Shown here in pieces: positions 1-6,054 of a stretch of DNA of 6,087 nucleotides. The translations under genes and the position numbers were made by a program. The notes below the pieces were generated by a model. It searched no databases and was not told where the DNA came from. It saw nothing but the letters and a program-made list of their open reading frames with translations. Location of the stretch: assembly GCA_023426275.1 (NCBI GenBank), contig JAFABC010000231.1, positions 1 to 6,087 of the forward strand, given 5' to 3'. This DNA is from Pseudomonadota bacterium. GTDB taxonomy: Bacteria; Desulfobacterota; Desulfovibrionia; Desulfovibrionales; Desulfovibrionaceae. The number at the start of each line of letters is the position of its first letter. Within the stretch, counting starts at the first letter, position 1.

Positions 1-1
1 C

Positions 2-20
2 GGGAGGGTCCGGGAGGGGG
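2..20 (+). other. Candidate G-quadruplex motif
   Basis: Four G-runs (2-4, 6-8, 12-14, 16-20) are separated by loops of 1, 3 and 1 nt (A, TCC, A), which fits the G3+N1-7 quadruplex pattern. It also contains an 8-bp direct repeat, CGGGAGGG, at 1-8 and 11-18. It overlaps the left arm of the 10-34 hairpin, so the two structures would compete. Formation in the cell is not shown. Confidence 0.4.
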
Positions 21-34
21 TGACCCCCTCCCGG
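10..34. repeat. Perfect GC-rich hairpin of a probable dispersed intergenic element
   Basis: Arms at 10-20 and 24-34 are perfect 11-bp inverted repeats around a 3-nt loop (TGA). The motif CCGCCGGAGGCAT follows immediately at 35-47. There is no T-run on either side, so it is not a typical intrinsic terminator for either direction. A related layout (GC hairpin, then CCGCCGG-GG-CAT) occurs at the right edge of the window, which suggests a repeated extragenic palindrome. Such elements are common between genes in Desulfovibrio genomes as I remember them; that attribution is inference. Confidence 0.6.
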
Positions 35-71
35 CCGCCGGAGGCATCTTCATCTTCCCCTCCCCTCTCCC

Positions 72-106
72 AAACAAAACGGGCGGCCCTTTCGGACCGC
101 CCGTTT
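72..106 (-). terminator. Intrinsic terminator of the exporter operon
   Basis: Perfect 10-bp arms at 77-86 and 97-106 (AAACGGGCGG / CCGCCCGTTT) enclose a 10-nt segment that can add two inner G-C pairs after one mismatch. Read on the minus strand the hairpin is followed by TTTTGTTTG, a U-tract that continues from the A-T pairs of the stem. It begins 24 nt after the stop codon of the small membrane protein gene, so it would end the leftward transcript. On the plus strand the sequence after the stem has only a short T-run, so leftward termination is the better call. Confidence 0.88.
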
Positions 107-130
107 CCATTCCGCGTTCTCGCGACGCGA

Positions 131-304
131 TCAGCCGTGGGCGCCGGGGAAAAACTCGGCGCTGACGAAGTACAGCACGAACAGCAGCACCACGCCGAGG
201 CCGATGCTCCAGCCGATCAGTTTCTTTTCAATGGGCATAAGCGGCTCCCATTCCATCTGGGAGAGCTCTTCGGAAAAACTCGCATCCTTGACTTCAGGTT
301 CCAT
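131..304 (-). CDS. Small single-span membrane protein downstream of YeiH-type exporter
   Basis: A 57-residue protein of unknown family. Residues 1-28 are polar and acidic, with a cluster of Glu, two Met-containing turns and a Trp. Residues about 29-47, after the dilysine EKK, form one hydrophobic helix (sequence starts LIGWSIGLGVV), followed by a short tail ending in PGAHG. There is no signal peptidase motif, so an N-in, C-out single-pass protein is likely. The start is the ATG at 304, preceded by AAGGAG at 311-316 with a 6-nt gap; the nearby ATG at 308 is out of frame and stops after four codons. The gene lies 30 bp after the exporter stop codon and just before the terminator, so it is very probably cotranscribed and may be an accessory or stability subunit of the transporter. 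That role is inferred from position only. The good ribosome site and codon pattern support a real gene. Confidence 0.8.
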   Translation of the reverse strand: MEPEVKDASFSEELSQMEWEPLMPIEKKLIGWSIGLGVVLLFVLYFVSAEFFPGAHG

Positions 305-334
305 GCATGTCTCCTTGCTTGTATCGGATGCCGA

Positions 335-1774
335 CTAGGACGCCAGCGGCGGCTTGACCCCGTGGAAGAAGAGCCACGAGATGAACAGGCCGATCCAGAT
401 GATGAAGCCGAACAGACTCACGACGTAGACCAGCGCCAGTCTGCCGATACCCTCGTCCCACAGCTTCTTGAAGTTGGAGACGACGCCGATGGTGAAAAAC
501 GTCAGCACGAAGAAGATGGCCCGGAAGGGACCGGTGTCGCCGATGGCCGTCTTGCCCATCTTGAGCACTTCGCCGCCCTGGGCGCACAGAATCAGCATGA
601 TCAGGAAGGTGATGACGTAGCCGAGCACGAAACGCGGGAACCGGTCGAGGATCGCGCCGATCTTCATGCGCTGGCCGGGCTTGCATTCGATCATGGTGCA
701 CCAGATGGCGGCCAGGATGAAGGCCCACACGCCGATGAACACGTCGATGAAGATCTTGATGGTGGTGGCCGCCATGGTCACCCAGCCCTGCTGGTAGTTC
801 ACCCCGTCCACGGCCAGGGCCTGGGCGCGGATGAGCGCGTCGGTGATGACGCCCGAGGCGATGGCGCCGCCGTCGGACTTGACGGCCAGCCCCATCCAGG
901 CGCCGGCCACCATGGGCTCGGAGTACATCCAATGCTGGGCCACGAAGGGCAGGATCAACATCTCCACGCAGGTGAACACGACGACCAGCGAGGACACCAT
1001 GATGGGGACGATGGGCCGGGCGCGGATGGCGCCGCCGGTGGCGATGGCGGCGGACACGCCGCAAATCGAGATGCCGGAGGCCAGCGGAGCGGCCCACTCA
1101 CGGCTGAACTTGAAATATTTCCGGGAGATGTAATACACCAGGGCCCAGTAGATGAGATAGGCCTCGACGATGGCGCAAAGGCCCCGGAAGATGACCGCGG
1201 AGGCAAGGCCCAGGGCGTCCACGGACTTGACGCCGAGCTCCGCGCCCAGGATGACGATGGCGATCTTGACGAACATCTCGGGCTTGAGGGCGTCTTTGAG
1301 CTTTTCCGCCAGCCCGGGCATGAAGTTGCCGATGAAGATGCCGACGAGCAGGGCGATGATGAATCCCGCCTCGCCGGTCAGGCCCATGGCCCACTTGAGG
1401 TTGTACTTGGCCAGCTGGTTGGGCGTGGCCGCGATGACGGCGTAGTGGCCCAGGGCGAAGCAGAAAAAGCTGATGAAAAAGACCAGACTGAAGCTGATCA
1501 TGAACCGTTTGGCGTCGCCGCCGAGGGCCCTGATGCCGAAGGCCAGCAGCACGGTGACGAAAATCCAGGTCAGGATCAGGGACAGCACGCCGGACAGGCT
1601 TTTATAGGCGCCCGTGGCCGCCGAGAACATCTGGCCCGGCTCCATCCACACGTTGGACTTGACGGCCCAGCCCAGGGGGTCGATGCCGCCGAAGTTGAAA
1701 AGCGACAAGCCGAAGAGCACAAGCCCCAGAATCAGGGCCAGCTTGTCTTCCGTGAGCCATTTTTTTTCCGCCAT
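335..1774 (-). CDS. YeiH/UPF0324-family putative sulfate exporter, N-terminally extended
   Basis: A 479-residue polytopic inner-membrane protein of the Cons_hypoth698 (PF03601) family, annotated as putative sulfate exporters; the true substrate is not established for most members. About 11-13 hydrophobic segments are visible, near 12-30, 59-83, 90-114, 135-153, 168-190, 191-217, 228-249, 255-279, 331-360, 381-398, 418-434 and 446-470. Family hallmarks are GEAGFIIALLVGIFIGN at 134-150, ILGAELGVKSVDALG at 175-189, the SICGVSAAIA signature at 236-245, and RFP-F-LGY near 378-386. E. coli YeiH is about 350 residues. The excess here is mainly about 130 N-terminal residues with three further spans placed before the region that matches the usual start of the family. 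The start at 1774 has AGGAGG at 1780-1785, 5 nt upstream. The frame is open for another 62 codons, but that stretch is low-complexity Arg/Gly/Ala and has no ribosome site. It is divergent from a two-component operon and followed by a small membrane protein gene. Family assignment is firm; substrate (sulfate, sulfite, sulfonate or other) is open. Confidence 0.87.
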   Translation of the reverse strand: MAEKKWLTEDKLALILGLVLFGLSLFNFGGIDPLGWAVKSNVWMEPGQMFSAATGAYKSLSGVLSLILTWIFVTVLLAFGIRALGGDAKRFMISFSLVFFISFFCFALGHYAVIAATPNQLAKYNLKWAMGLTGEAGFIIALLVGIFIGNFMPGLAEKLKDALKPEMFVKIAIVILGAELGVKSVDALGLASAVIFRGLCAIVEAYLIYWALVYYISRKYFKFSREWAAPLASGISICGVSAAIATGGAIRARPIVPIMVSSLVVVFTCVEMLILPFVAQHWMYSEPMVAGAWMGLAVKSDGGAIASGVITDALIRAQALAVDGVNYQQGWVTMAATTIKIFIDVFIGVWAFILAAIWCTMIECKPGQRMKIGAILDRFPRFVLGYVITFLIMLILCAQGGEVLKMGKTAIGDTGPFRAIFFVLTFFTIGVVSNFKKLWDEGIGRLALVYVVSLFGFIIWIGLFISWLFFHGVKPPLAS

Positions 1775-1776
1775 AA

Positions 1777-1787
1777 CTCCCTCCTCT
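1777..1787 (-). promoter_or_regulatory. Shine-Dalgarno site fixing the exporter start
   Basis: The minus strand reads AGAGGAGGGAG here, with AGGAGG at 1780-1785 and 5 nt before the ATG at 1774. It decides against the in-frame upstream ATG codons near 1792 and 1960, which lack such a site. If the upstream frame were translated this sequence would encode Glu-Glu-Gly. Confidence 0.85.
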
Positions 1788-2029
1788 TGCATTGACGATG
1801 ACGCCGCCGGCGACGCCGCGCCCGGCCGTTGTCCGCCCGCAGCCCCCGCACCAGGAAGCCTGTCCGGACCACCGGTCCCGTCGCGCCGGTTGCGCTTGCG
1901 GGCCGCACTCCCGGGCCGCCCGCATTCGCTCCGTCTTCCCCTGTCGCATCCGGCCGGCATCGCGTCCGACGGATCACGCCGTCGTGGCCGCGCCCGGCCC
2001 TGTTCGGCCTGGGGCCTCTGCGCGGGGTT

Positions 2030-2045
2030 AGCAAGTCCGGGGCCA
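2030..2045 (-). promoter_or_regulatory. Candidate sigma-54 (-24/-12) promoter for the exporter operon
   Basis: The minus strand reads TGGCCCC-GGAC-TTGC-T. Against TGGCACG-N4-TTGCW it matches 10 of 12 fixed positions and keeps the invariant GG and GC with exact N10 spacing. Taking C2031 as -12 puts transcription start near 2019, giving a leader of about 245 nt before the ATG at 1774. Its orientation toward the exporter, next to a divergent operon encoding a GAFTGA-containing sigma-54 activator, raises its plausibility. The long leader and the chance of GG-N10-GC matches in GC-rich DNA are the reservations. Confidence 0.5.
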
Positions 2046-2118
2046 TGTCGAGGTCGTAAAAAACCCTTTTGGAATCACAACGCTTTTTCTTTTTGCTCGC
2101 CAAAAACTGCCAACTCGC

Positions 2119-2150
2119 GTTAGCACCCCGTTGCCCGACGGTTGCATTGC
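2119..2150. promoter_or_regulatory. 11-bp-phased GTT(A)GC repeats, possible regulator binding site
   Basis: GTTAGC at 2119, GTTGC at 2130 and GTTGC at 2141 recur every 11 bp, and a further TTGC follows at 2147. Near-helical phasing puts the copies on one face of the DNA. They sit about 100-126 bp upstream of the start predicted from the 2030-2045 promoter and about 50-75 bp upstream of the kinase ATG, a fitting place for an enhancer serving the exporter and possibly for autoregulation. NtrC-type proteins usually bind dyads, and the dyad symmetry here is weak, so this is a tentative call. Confidence 0.3.
2131..2146 (+). promoter_or_regulatory. Weak sigma-54-like site upstream of the kinase operon
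   Basis: The plus strand reads TTGCCCG-ACGG-TTGC-A, matching 10 of 12 fixed positions of TGGCACG-N4-TTGCW with correct spacing. One of the two normally invariant -24 G residues is a T. If used, transcription would start near 2157, giving a 37-nt leader to the ATG at 2194 and allowing autoregulation by the regulator. The same bases are part of the phased repeats, which may be their real meaning. Confidence 0.2.
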
Positions 2151-2193
2151 CTTTTTCCCCGGGCCGCCCCACAACACGGGAAGCGAGGACGTC

Positions 2194-4635
2194 ATGGCCA
2201 AACAGCACCCCAAAACCATCAAGCACCGGTTCGTGGTGGGCCTTTCGGTCAGCATGGCCCTGCTTGGCGTGTTCTTCGCGGTGGTCATCTCCATGAACCT
2301 GCGCAACCAGCTCGTCATGGACACCGAACACAAGGCCTCCCTGGTGCTGTCCCAGGCCGAGGCCGTGCAGGCCTACGTGCGGCAGGTGCTGCGCCCGTCC
2401 ATGTACCACCTGCTGCCGGAGGACGGGTTTCTGCTCGAAGCCATGTCCACGTCCTTCGTGACCCGGCGGGTGATGAGCGACCTCAGCGAACAGGGCGACC
2501 AGTACCGCTACCGGCGGGTGGCCATTGGCGCGCGCAATCCCGATTACGAGGCCGACGCCTTCGAACGCGGCCTCATGGAGCGCTTCGCCAAGGACCCGGC
2601 GCTGCTGCGGGTGGAGGAAATCACCGAACGCGACGGCGAGGAGGTGTTCGTGGCCGCCCGGCCGGTGCGGCTGGAGGCCTCGTGCCTGCATTGCCACGGC
2701 GACCCGGCCAAGGCGCCCCAGGCGCTCATCGACTGCTACGGCGACCGGCGCGGCTTTTGGCGGCACGACGGCGAGCTTGTGGGCGTGGACGCCGTGACCA
2801 TGCCCGTGGCCGGGGCGCTGGGGCAGATCAAGGGCGCGACCGTGGGCTTTCTGGGGCTGTTCGCCCTGGGGCTCGGCGTGTTCTATCTGACGTTGCAGGT
2901 CTTTTTCGACCGGCTGGTGGTGGTCAACCTGCGCCGGGTGACGGAAGTCATGCGCCGCTATTTCCCCAAGGAGGCCGGGGAGGAACCGCACGAGGCCCCG
3001 GGCGAGGGCGAGATCGAGGAGATCTACGCCGGCATCGAGGCCTTTGCCTCGCGGCTCAAGGAGGCCCGGGGCAAGATCGAGGACCATGCCCAAAACCTGG
3101 AACGCAAGGTCGCGGACCGCACCCTCGAACTGGCCCACGAGGCCGACGAACGCCGCTCGGACGTGACGCTGTTCGTGGAACTTCTAAGCATCCTCAACCT
3201 CTCCCAGACCCGCGCCGAACTGCTCTCCGGCGCGTTGGCCCGCATCGCCGACCGGTTCGGCGCGCGGGCGGCGGCCTACGAATGCGAATTTTCCGGCGGC
3301 GGCTCCGTGTCCTGGCCGCCGGGCGAGACCCCGCCCCCGCCCCCGGCCGACTGGCGCGCCCTGGTGGCCGGCGACGAGCTGCGCCTGACCGGCGACGCCG
3401 CCTTCATTCCCGTGCGCACCACGGACGTCAGCCGGGGCATCCTGCGGCTGTATTTTCCGGCCAACGGACCGGGGCCGGACGCCGAAGCCGCCGACCTCTA
3501 CCGGGCCATCGGCCAGCAGCTCGGCATCGCCCTGGAAAACCTCGACGCCATCAACTCACTGCTCGGCCAGAACACCCTGCTCGCCTCCATCTTCGACGGC
3601 ATTTCCGATCCGCTGGCCCTGCTCGACAGCACCTTCGCCGTCATCATGGCCAACGAGCCGGCCCGCGAACTGGCCCGGGCCCTGACCAACACCCCGAGCC
3701 AGCAAGTCCCGGCCGGCCAGCCGCTGCGCCTGCCGCCGGAACTCTTCGGTCCGGGCCTGCCGGACCCGGTGCTGTCCGCCGACGGCCACGCGCCCTTTGC
3801 CTCCACGGTGCTGCTCCCGGACGGCCGGTCCTTCGCCGTCACCCGCTATCCCCTGGATTCGCCCACCGGCCAGGACGGCCGCATGGTGGTCTACGCCCGG
3901 GAAAACACGGCCGAGCGGCGCATGCGCGAACGGATGCGCCAGACCGAAAAGCTCGTGGCCGTGGGCAAGCTAGCCGCCGGACTGGCCCATGAAATCAACA
4001 ATCCCCTGGGCGTGATCAGCTGCTACGCGGAACTGCTGCGCCAGAACATGACCGACGCCCAGGCCCTGGACGATTTGTCCGTCATCGAACGCCACGCCGT
4101 CATGGCCAAGAAGGTGCTGCGCGACCTGCTCGATTTCGCCCGGCCACGTCCGGCCACCACCGGCCCCTGCGACCTGGAGGCGCTGCTCAAAAGCCTGTCG
4201 CGCATCTTCGAGGTTCAGGCGCAGGCCCGCCGGGTCCGGCTCGTCACCCGGACCGACGCCCCCCTGCCCCTGGCCAAGGCCGATGCCTCGGCCCTGGAAC
4301 AGGTGCTGTCCAATCTGCTGTTAAACGCCCTGGACGCGGTTTCCCCGGGCACGGGCGAAATCGTCATGGAAGCCGCCACAGGCCCCGAGCCGGACACCGT
4401 GCGCCTGCGGGTGTCGGACAACGGCCCGGGCATCGCCCCCCAGGACGCGCCGCGCATCTTCGAACCGTTTTTCACCACCAAGGAGGCCGGGCGCGGTTCC
4501 GGGCTGGGGCTGGCCGTGGTGTTCGGCCTGCTGCGCGACATGGGCGGCTCGATCGAGGTGGAAAACGCCGGCGGCGCGGTCTTCACCGTCATCCTGCCCG
4601 CCTGCGGCCGGGAGTGTCAGGAGGAATCCGCATGA
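2194..4635 (+). CDS. Membrane histidine kinase with periplasmic haem c (Tll0287-like) sensor domain
   Basis: An 813-residue sensor kinase. Visible in order: TM1 about 13-34; periplasmic DUF3365/Tll0287-like domain about 35-213, with the haem c motif C164-LH-C167-H168 followed by GDPAKAP and the family's YG-RRGF and DG-LVG elements; TM2 about 216-238; HAMP-like linker and coiled coil about 239-320; a GAF-like region about 322-455 with a Pro-rich insert; a PAS-like region about 463-580; HisKA with H599 in LAHEINNP; and a HATPase domain with N box N707/N711, G1 DNGPG at 742-746, F box from F756 and G2 GSGLGL at 768-773. All catalytic motifs are intact, so it should autophosphorylate H599 and pass phosphate to the downstream regulator. 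A c-type haem outside the membrane points to sensing of redox state or a haem ligand; the signal is unknown. The ATG start at 2194 has GAGG at 2185-2188 and places TM1 normally; the frame runs up to a TTG at 2131 without a ribosome site. The stop overlaps the regulator start (ATGA). Confidence 0.9.
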   Translation: MAKQHPKTIKHRFVVGLSVSMALLGVFFAVVISMNLRNQLVMDTEHKASLVLSQAEAVQAYVRQVLRPSMYHLLPEDGFLLEAMSTSFVTRRVMSDLSEQGDQYRYRRVAIGARNPDYEADAFERGLMERFAKDPALLRVEEITERDGEEVFVAARPVRLEASCLHCHGDPAKAPQALIDCYGDRRGFWRHDGELVGVDAVTMPVAGALGQIKGATVGFLGLFALGLGVFYLTLQVFFDRLVVVNLRRVTEVMRRYFPKEAGEEPHEAPGEGEIEEIYAGIEAFASRLKEARGKIEDHAQNLERKVADRTLELAHEADERRSDVTLFVELLSILNLSQTRAELLSGALARIADRFGARAAAYECEFSGGGSVSWPPGETPPPPPADWRALVAGDELRLTGDAAFIPVRTTDVSRGILRLYFPANGPGPDAEAADLYRAIGQQLGIALENLDAINSLLGQNTLLASIFDGISDPLALLDSTFAVIMANEPARELARALTNTPSQQVPAGQPLRLPPELFGPGLPDPVLSADGHAPFASTVLLPDGRSFAVTRYPLDSPTGQDGRMVVYARENTAERRMRERMRQTEKLVAVGKLAAGLAHEINNPLGVISCYAELLRQNMTDAQALDDLSVIERHAVMAKKVLRDLLDFARPRPATTGPCDLEALLKSLSRIFEVQAQARRVRLVTRTDAPLPLAKADASALEQVLSNLLLNALDAVSPGTGEIVMEAATGPEPDTVRLRVSDNGPGIAPQDAPRIFEPFFTTKEAGRGSGLGLAVVFGLLRDMGGSIEVENAGGAVFTVILPACGRECQEESA

Positions 4636-6038
4636 ACGAAGCCGCCCCGCGCGTGCTCATTGTCGACGACCAGCCGGACTTCGCCCGCGGGCTGGTCCGG
4701 CTGCTGGCCCCCAAGCTGCCGGGGGCCAGCCTCCATCACGTGCTCTCGGGCGAAGCCGCCCTGGAAGACCTGGAAGGGAGCCCCTGCGCCGTGCTGGTCA
4801 CGGATCTGCGGATGCCGGGGCTGTCCGGGCTGGAACTGCTCACCCGGGCCCTGGCCATGGACCCGCAACTCGGCGTGGTGTTGCTGACCGCCCATGGCGA
4901 CATCGACACGGCCGTGGCCGCGCTCAAGGCCGGGGCCTACGATTTCCTGACCAAGCCGGTGGACTCGGAACATCTGGCCCGGGTCATCGCCAAGGGCCTG
5001 GAACGGGCGGCGCTGCTGCGGGAGAACCGCCGGCTGCGCGCGGCCGTGGCCGCCTGCGGCGCGGACACGGGCCTGCTTGGCGACTCGCCGGCCATGACCC
5101 AGGTCAAGGAAACCATCGCCGCCGTGGCCGGCTCGGACTACACCGTGCTCATCCGGGGCGATTCCGGCACCGGCAAGGAACTGGCCGCCCGGGCCATCCA
5201 CGCCCTGTCGCGCCGGGCCGACGGCCCGTTTCTCTCGGTCAACTGCCCGGCCATCCCGGACCAGCTGCTGGAAAGCGAACTGTTCGGCCATGTGCGCGGC
5301 GCGTTCACCGGGGCCGAGCGCGACCGGCGCGGGCTGTTCCAGTCCGCCAACGGCGGCGTCATCGTGCTGGACGAGATCGGCGACATCCCCATGGGCGTGC
5401 AGACCAAGCTGCTGCGCGTGCTCCAGGAACGCGAGGTGCGCCCGGTGGGCTCCAACACCTCCACCCCCGTGGACGTGCGCATCCTGGCCGCCACCAACCA
5501 GGACCTGGAAGCCAAGATCGCCGAAAAGACCTTTCGCGAGGACCTCTATTACCGGCTCAACGTGCTGACCGTGCGGCTGCCGCCCCTGCGTGAGCGCCGC
5601 GAGGACATCCCGCTGCTCGCCACGGCCTTTCTGGCCCGGGCCTGCCGCGAAACCGGCATCGGGGAAAAGGAGTTCGCGGCCGAGGCCCTGGCCGCCCTGG
5701 CCGGACGCGACTGGCCCGGCAACGTGCGCGAGCTGCTCAACTTCGTGCGCCGGCTGACGGTCTTTTGCCGGGGCGACGTCATCGGCCCCGCCGCCGTGGC
5801 CAGCGCCGACCCGGACCAGTCCGACCCGGCCGATCCCGACATCGACGGCACCACGCCCACACCCTACCTGGAAGCCAAGGCCCGGGTGCTCGACGCCTTC
5901 ACCCGCCGCTACGTCGAACGCCTGCTCGGCCAGACGCGCGGCAACGTGTCCGAGGCGGCCCGGCTCTCCGGACTGGAACGCGTGTCGCTGCAAAAGATCC
6001 TGCGCCGCCTGGGCATCGCGGCCGACGGCTACCGATAA
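4632..6038 (+). CDS. NtrC-family sigma-54-dependent response regulator
   Basis: A 468-residue cytoplasmic transcription activator. The receiver domain (about 6-120) has the acidic pair D12/D13, phospho-acceptor D58 in TDLRMPG, T86 and K108. The AAA+ domain (about 150-380) has Walker A GDSGTGK at 176-182, the sigma-54-contacting GAFTGA loop at 223-228, Walker B VIVLDEIGD at 243-251, arginine residues R302 and R308 in the REDLYYRLN block, and WPGNVREL at 361-368. An Asp/Pro-rich linker (about 395-418) precedes a Fis-type helix-turn-helix starting near G437. Every element needed for ATP-driven remodelling of sigma-54 polymerase is present, so it should activate -24/-12 promoters once phosphorylated. 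The ATG at 4632 has AGGAGG at 4619-4624 with a 7-nt gap and overlaps the kinase stop by 4 bp, indicating translational coupling. Likely target is the divergent exporter operon, with possible autoregulation. Function class is firm; the target is inferred from position. Confidence 0.95.
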   Translation: MNEAAPRVLIVDDQPDFARGLVRLLAPKLPGASLHHVLSGEAALEDLEGSPCAVLVTDLRMPGLSGLELLTRALAMDPQLGVVLLTAHGDIDTAVAALKAGAYDFLTKPVDSEHLARVIAKGLERAALLRENRRLRAAVAACGADTGLLGDSPAMTQVKETIAAVAGSDYTVLIRGDSGTGKELAARAIHALSRRADGPFLSVNCPAIPDQLLESELFGHVRGAFTGAERDRRGLFQSANGGVIVLDEIGDIPMGVQTKLLRVLQEREVRPVGSNTSTPVDVRILAATNQDLEAKIAEKTFREDLYYRLNVLTVRLPPLRERREDIPLLATAFLARACRETGIGEKEFAAEALAALAGRDWPGNVRELLNFVRRLTVFCRGDVIGPAAVASADPDQSDPADPDIDGTTPTPYLEAKARVLDAFTRRYVERLLGQTRGNVSEAARLSGLERVSLQKILRRLGIAADGYR

Positions 6039-6054
6039 GAATGAAAAAGCGAAT

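Larger units (their letters stand above)
1775..2193. other. Divergent intergenic control region
   Basis: This 419-bp gap separates the exporter start from the kinase start. I see no gene in it: the open frames are Arg/Pro/Ala-rich GC artefacts without ribosome sites. The exporter-proximal part (1775-2040) is very GC-rich and would be a long untranslated leader if the sigma-54 site at 2030-2045 is the promoter. The kinase-proximal part contains an AT-rich patch (about 2057-2107, with A and T runs) and the phased GTT(A)GC repeats at 2119-2145. No convincing sigma-70 -35/-10 pair with 16-18 nt spacing was found on either strand. The region probably carries both promoters and the regulator's binding sites. 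Confidence 0.6.

Noticed and set aside
20..1795. 591-codon plus-strand open frame opposite the exporter
   Set aside because: It is antisense to a clear membrane protein gene, runs through the terminator, and is dominated by Asp/Gly/His/Gln, the usual result of reading GC-rich coding DNA on the wrong strand.
1839..1853. Second GG-N10-GC match on the minus strand, nearer the exporter
   Set aside because: Only 8 of 12 consensus positions match, with poor -12 (CTGC) and -24 (TGGTGC) elements; likely chance in GC-rich DNA, though it would give a shorter leader.
1775..1960. 62-residue N-terminal extension of the exporter
   Set aside because: Arg/Gly/Ala-rich with no ribosome site, whereas AGGAGG sits 5 nt before the ATG at 1774.
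1792..2031. 79-codon plus-strand open frame in the intergenic region
   Set aside because: Pro/Arg/Ala-rich, with a TTG start, no ribosome site and no recognisable domain.
2074..2082. TCACA half-site resembling a CRP/FNR-type operator
   Set aside because: The other half (TGTGA at N6 spacing) is absent.
2131..2193. TTG start extending the kinase by 21 residues
   Set aside because: No ribosome site, and it would put an unneeded segment before TM1; the ATG at 2194 has GAGG at a usable distance.
1732..3138. 468-codon minus-strand open frame spanning the control region and kinase N-terminus
   Set aside because: It overlaps both real genes and the promoter region, resembles no family I know, and ends in the exporter's N-terminal coding region in another frame.
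4617..5993. 458-codon minus-strand open frame opposite the response regulator
   Set aside because: Low-complexity Gly/Gln/Val/His antisense artefact; the plus strand encodes all NtrC motifs.
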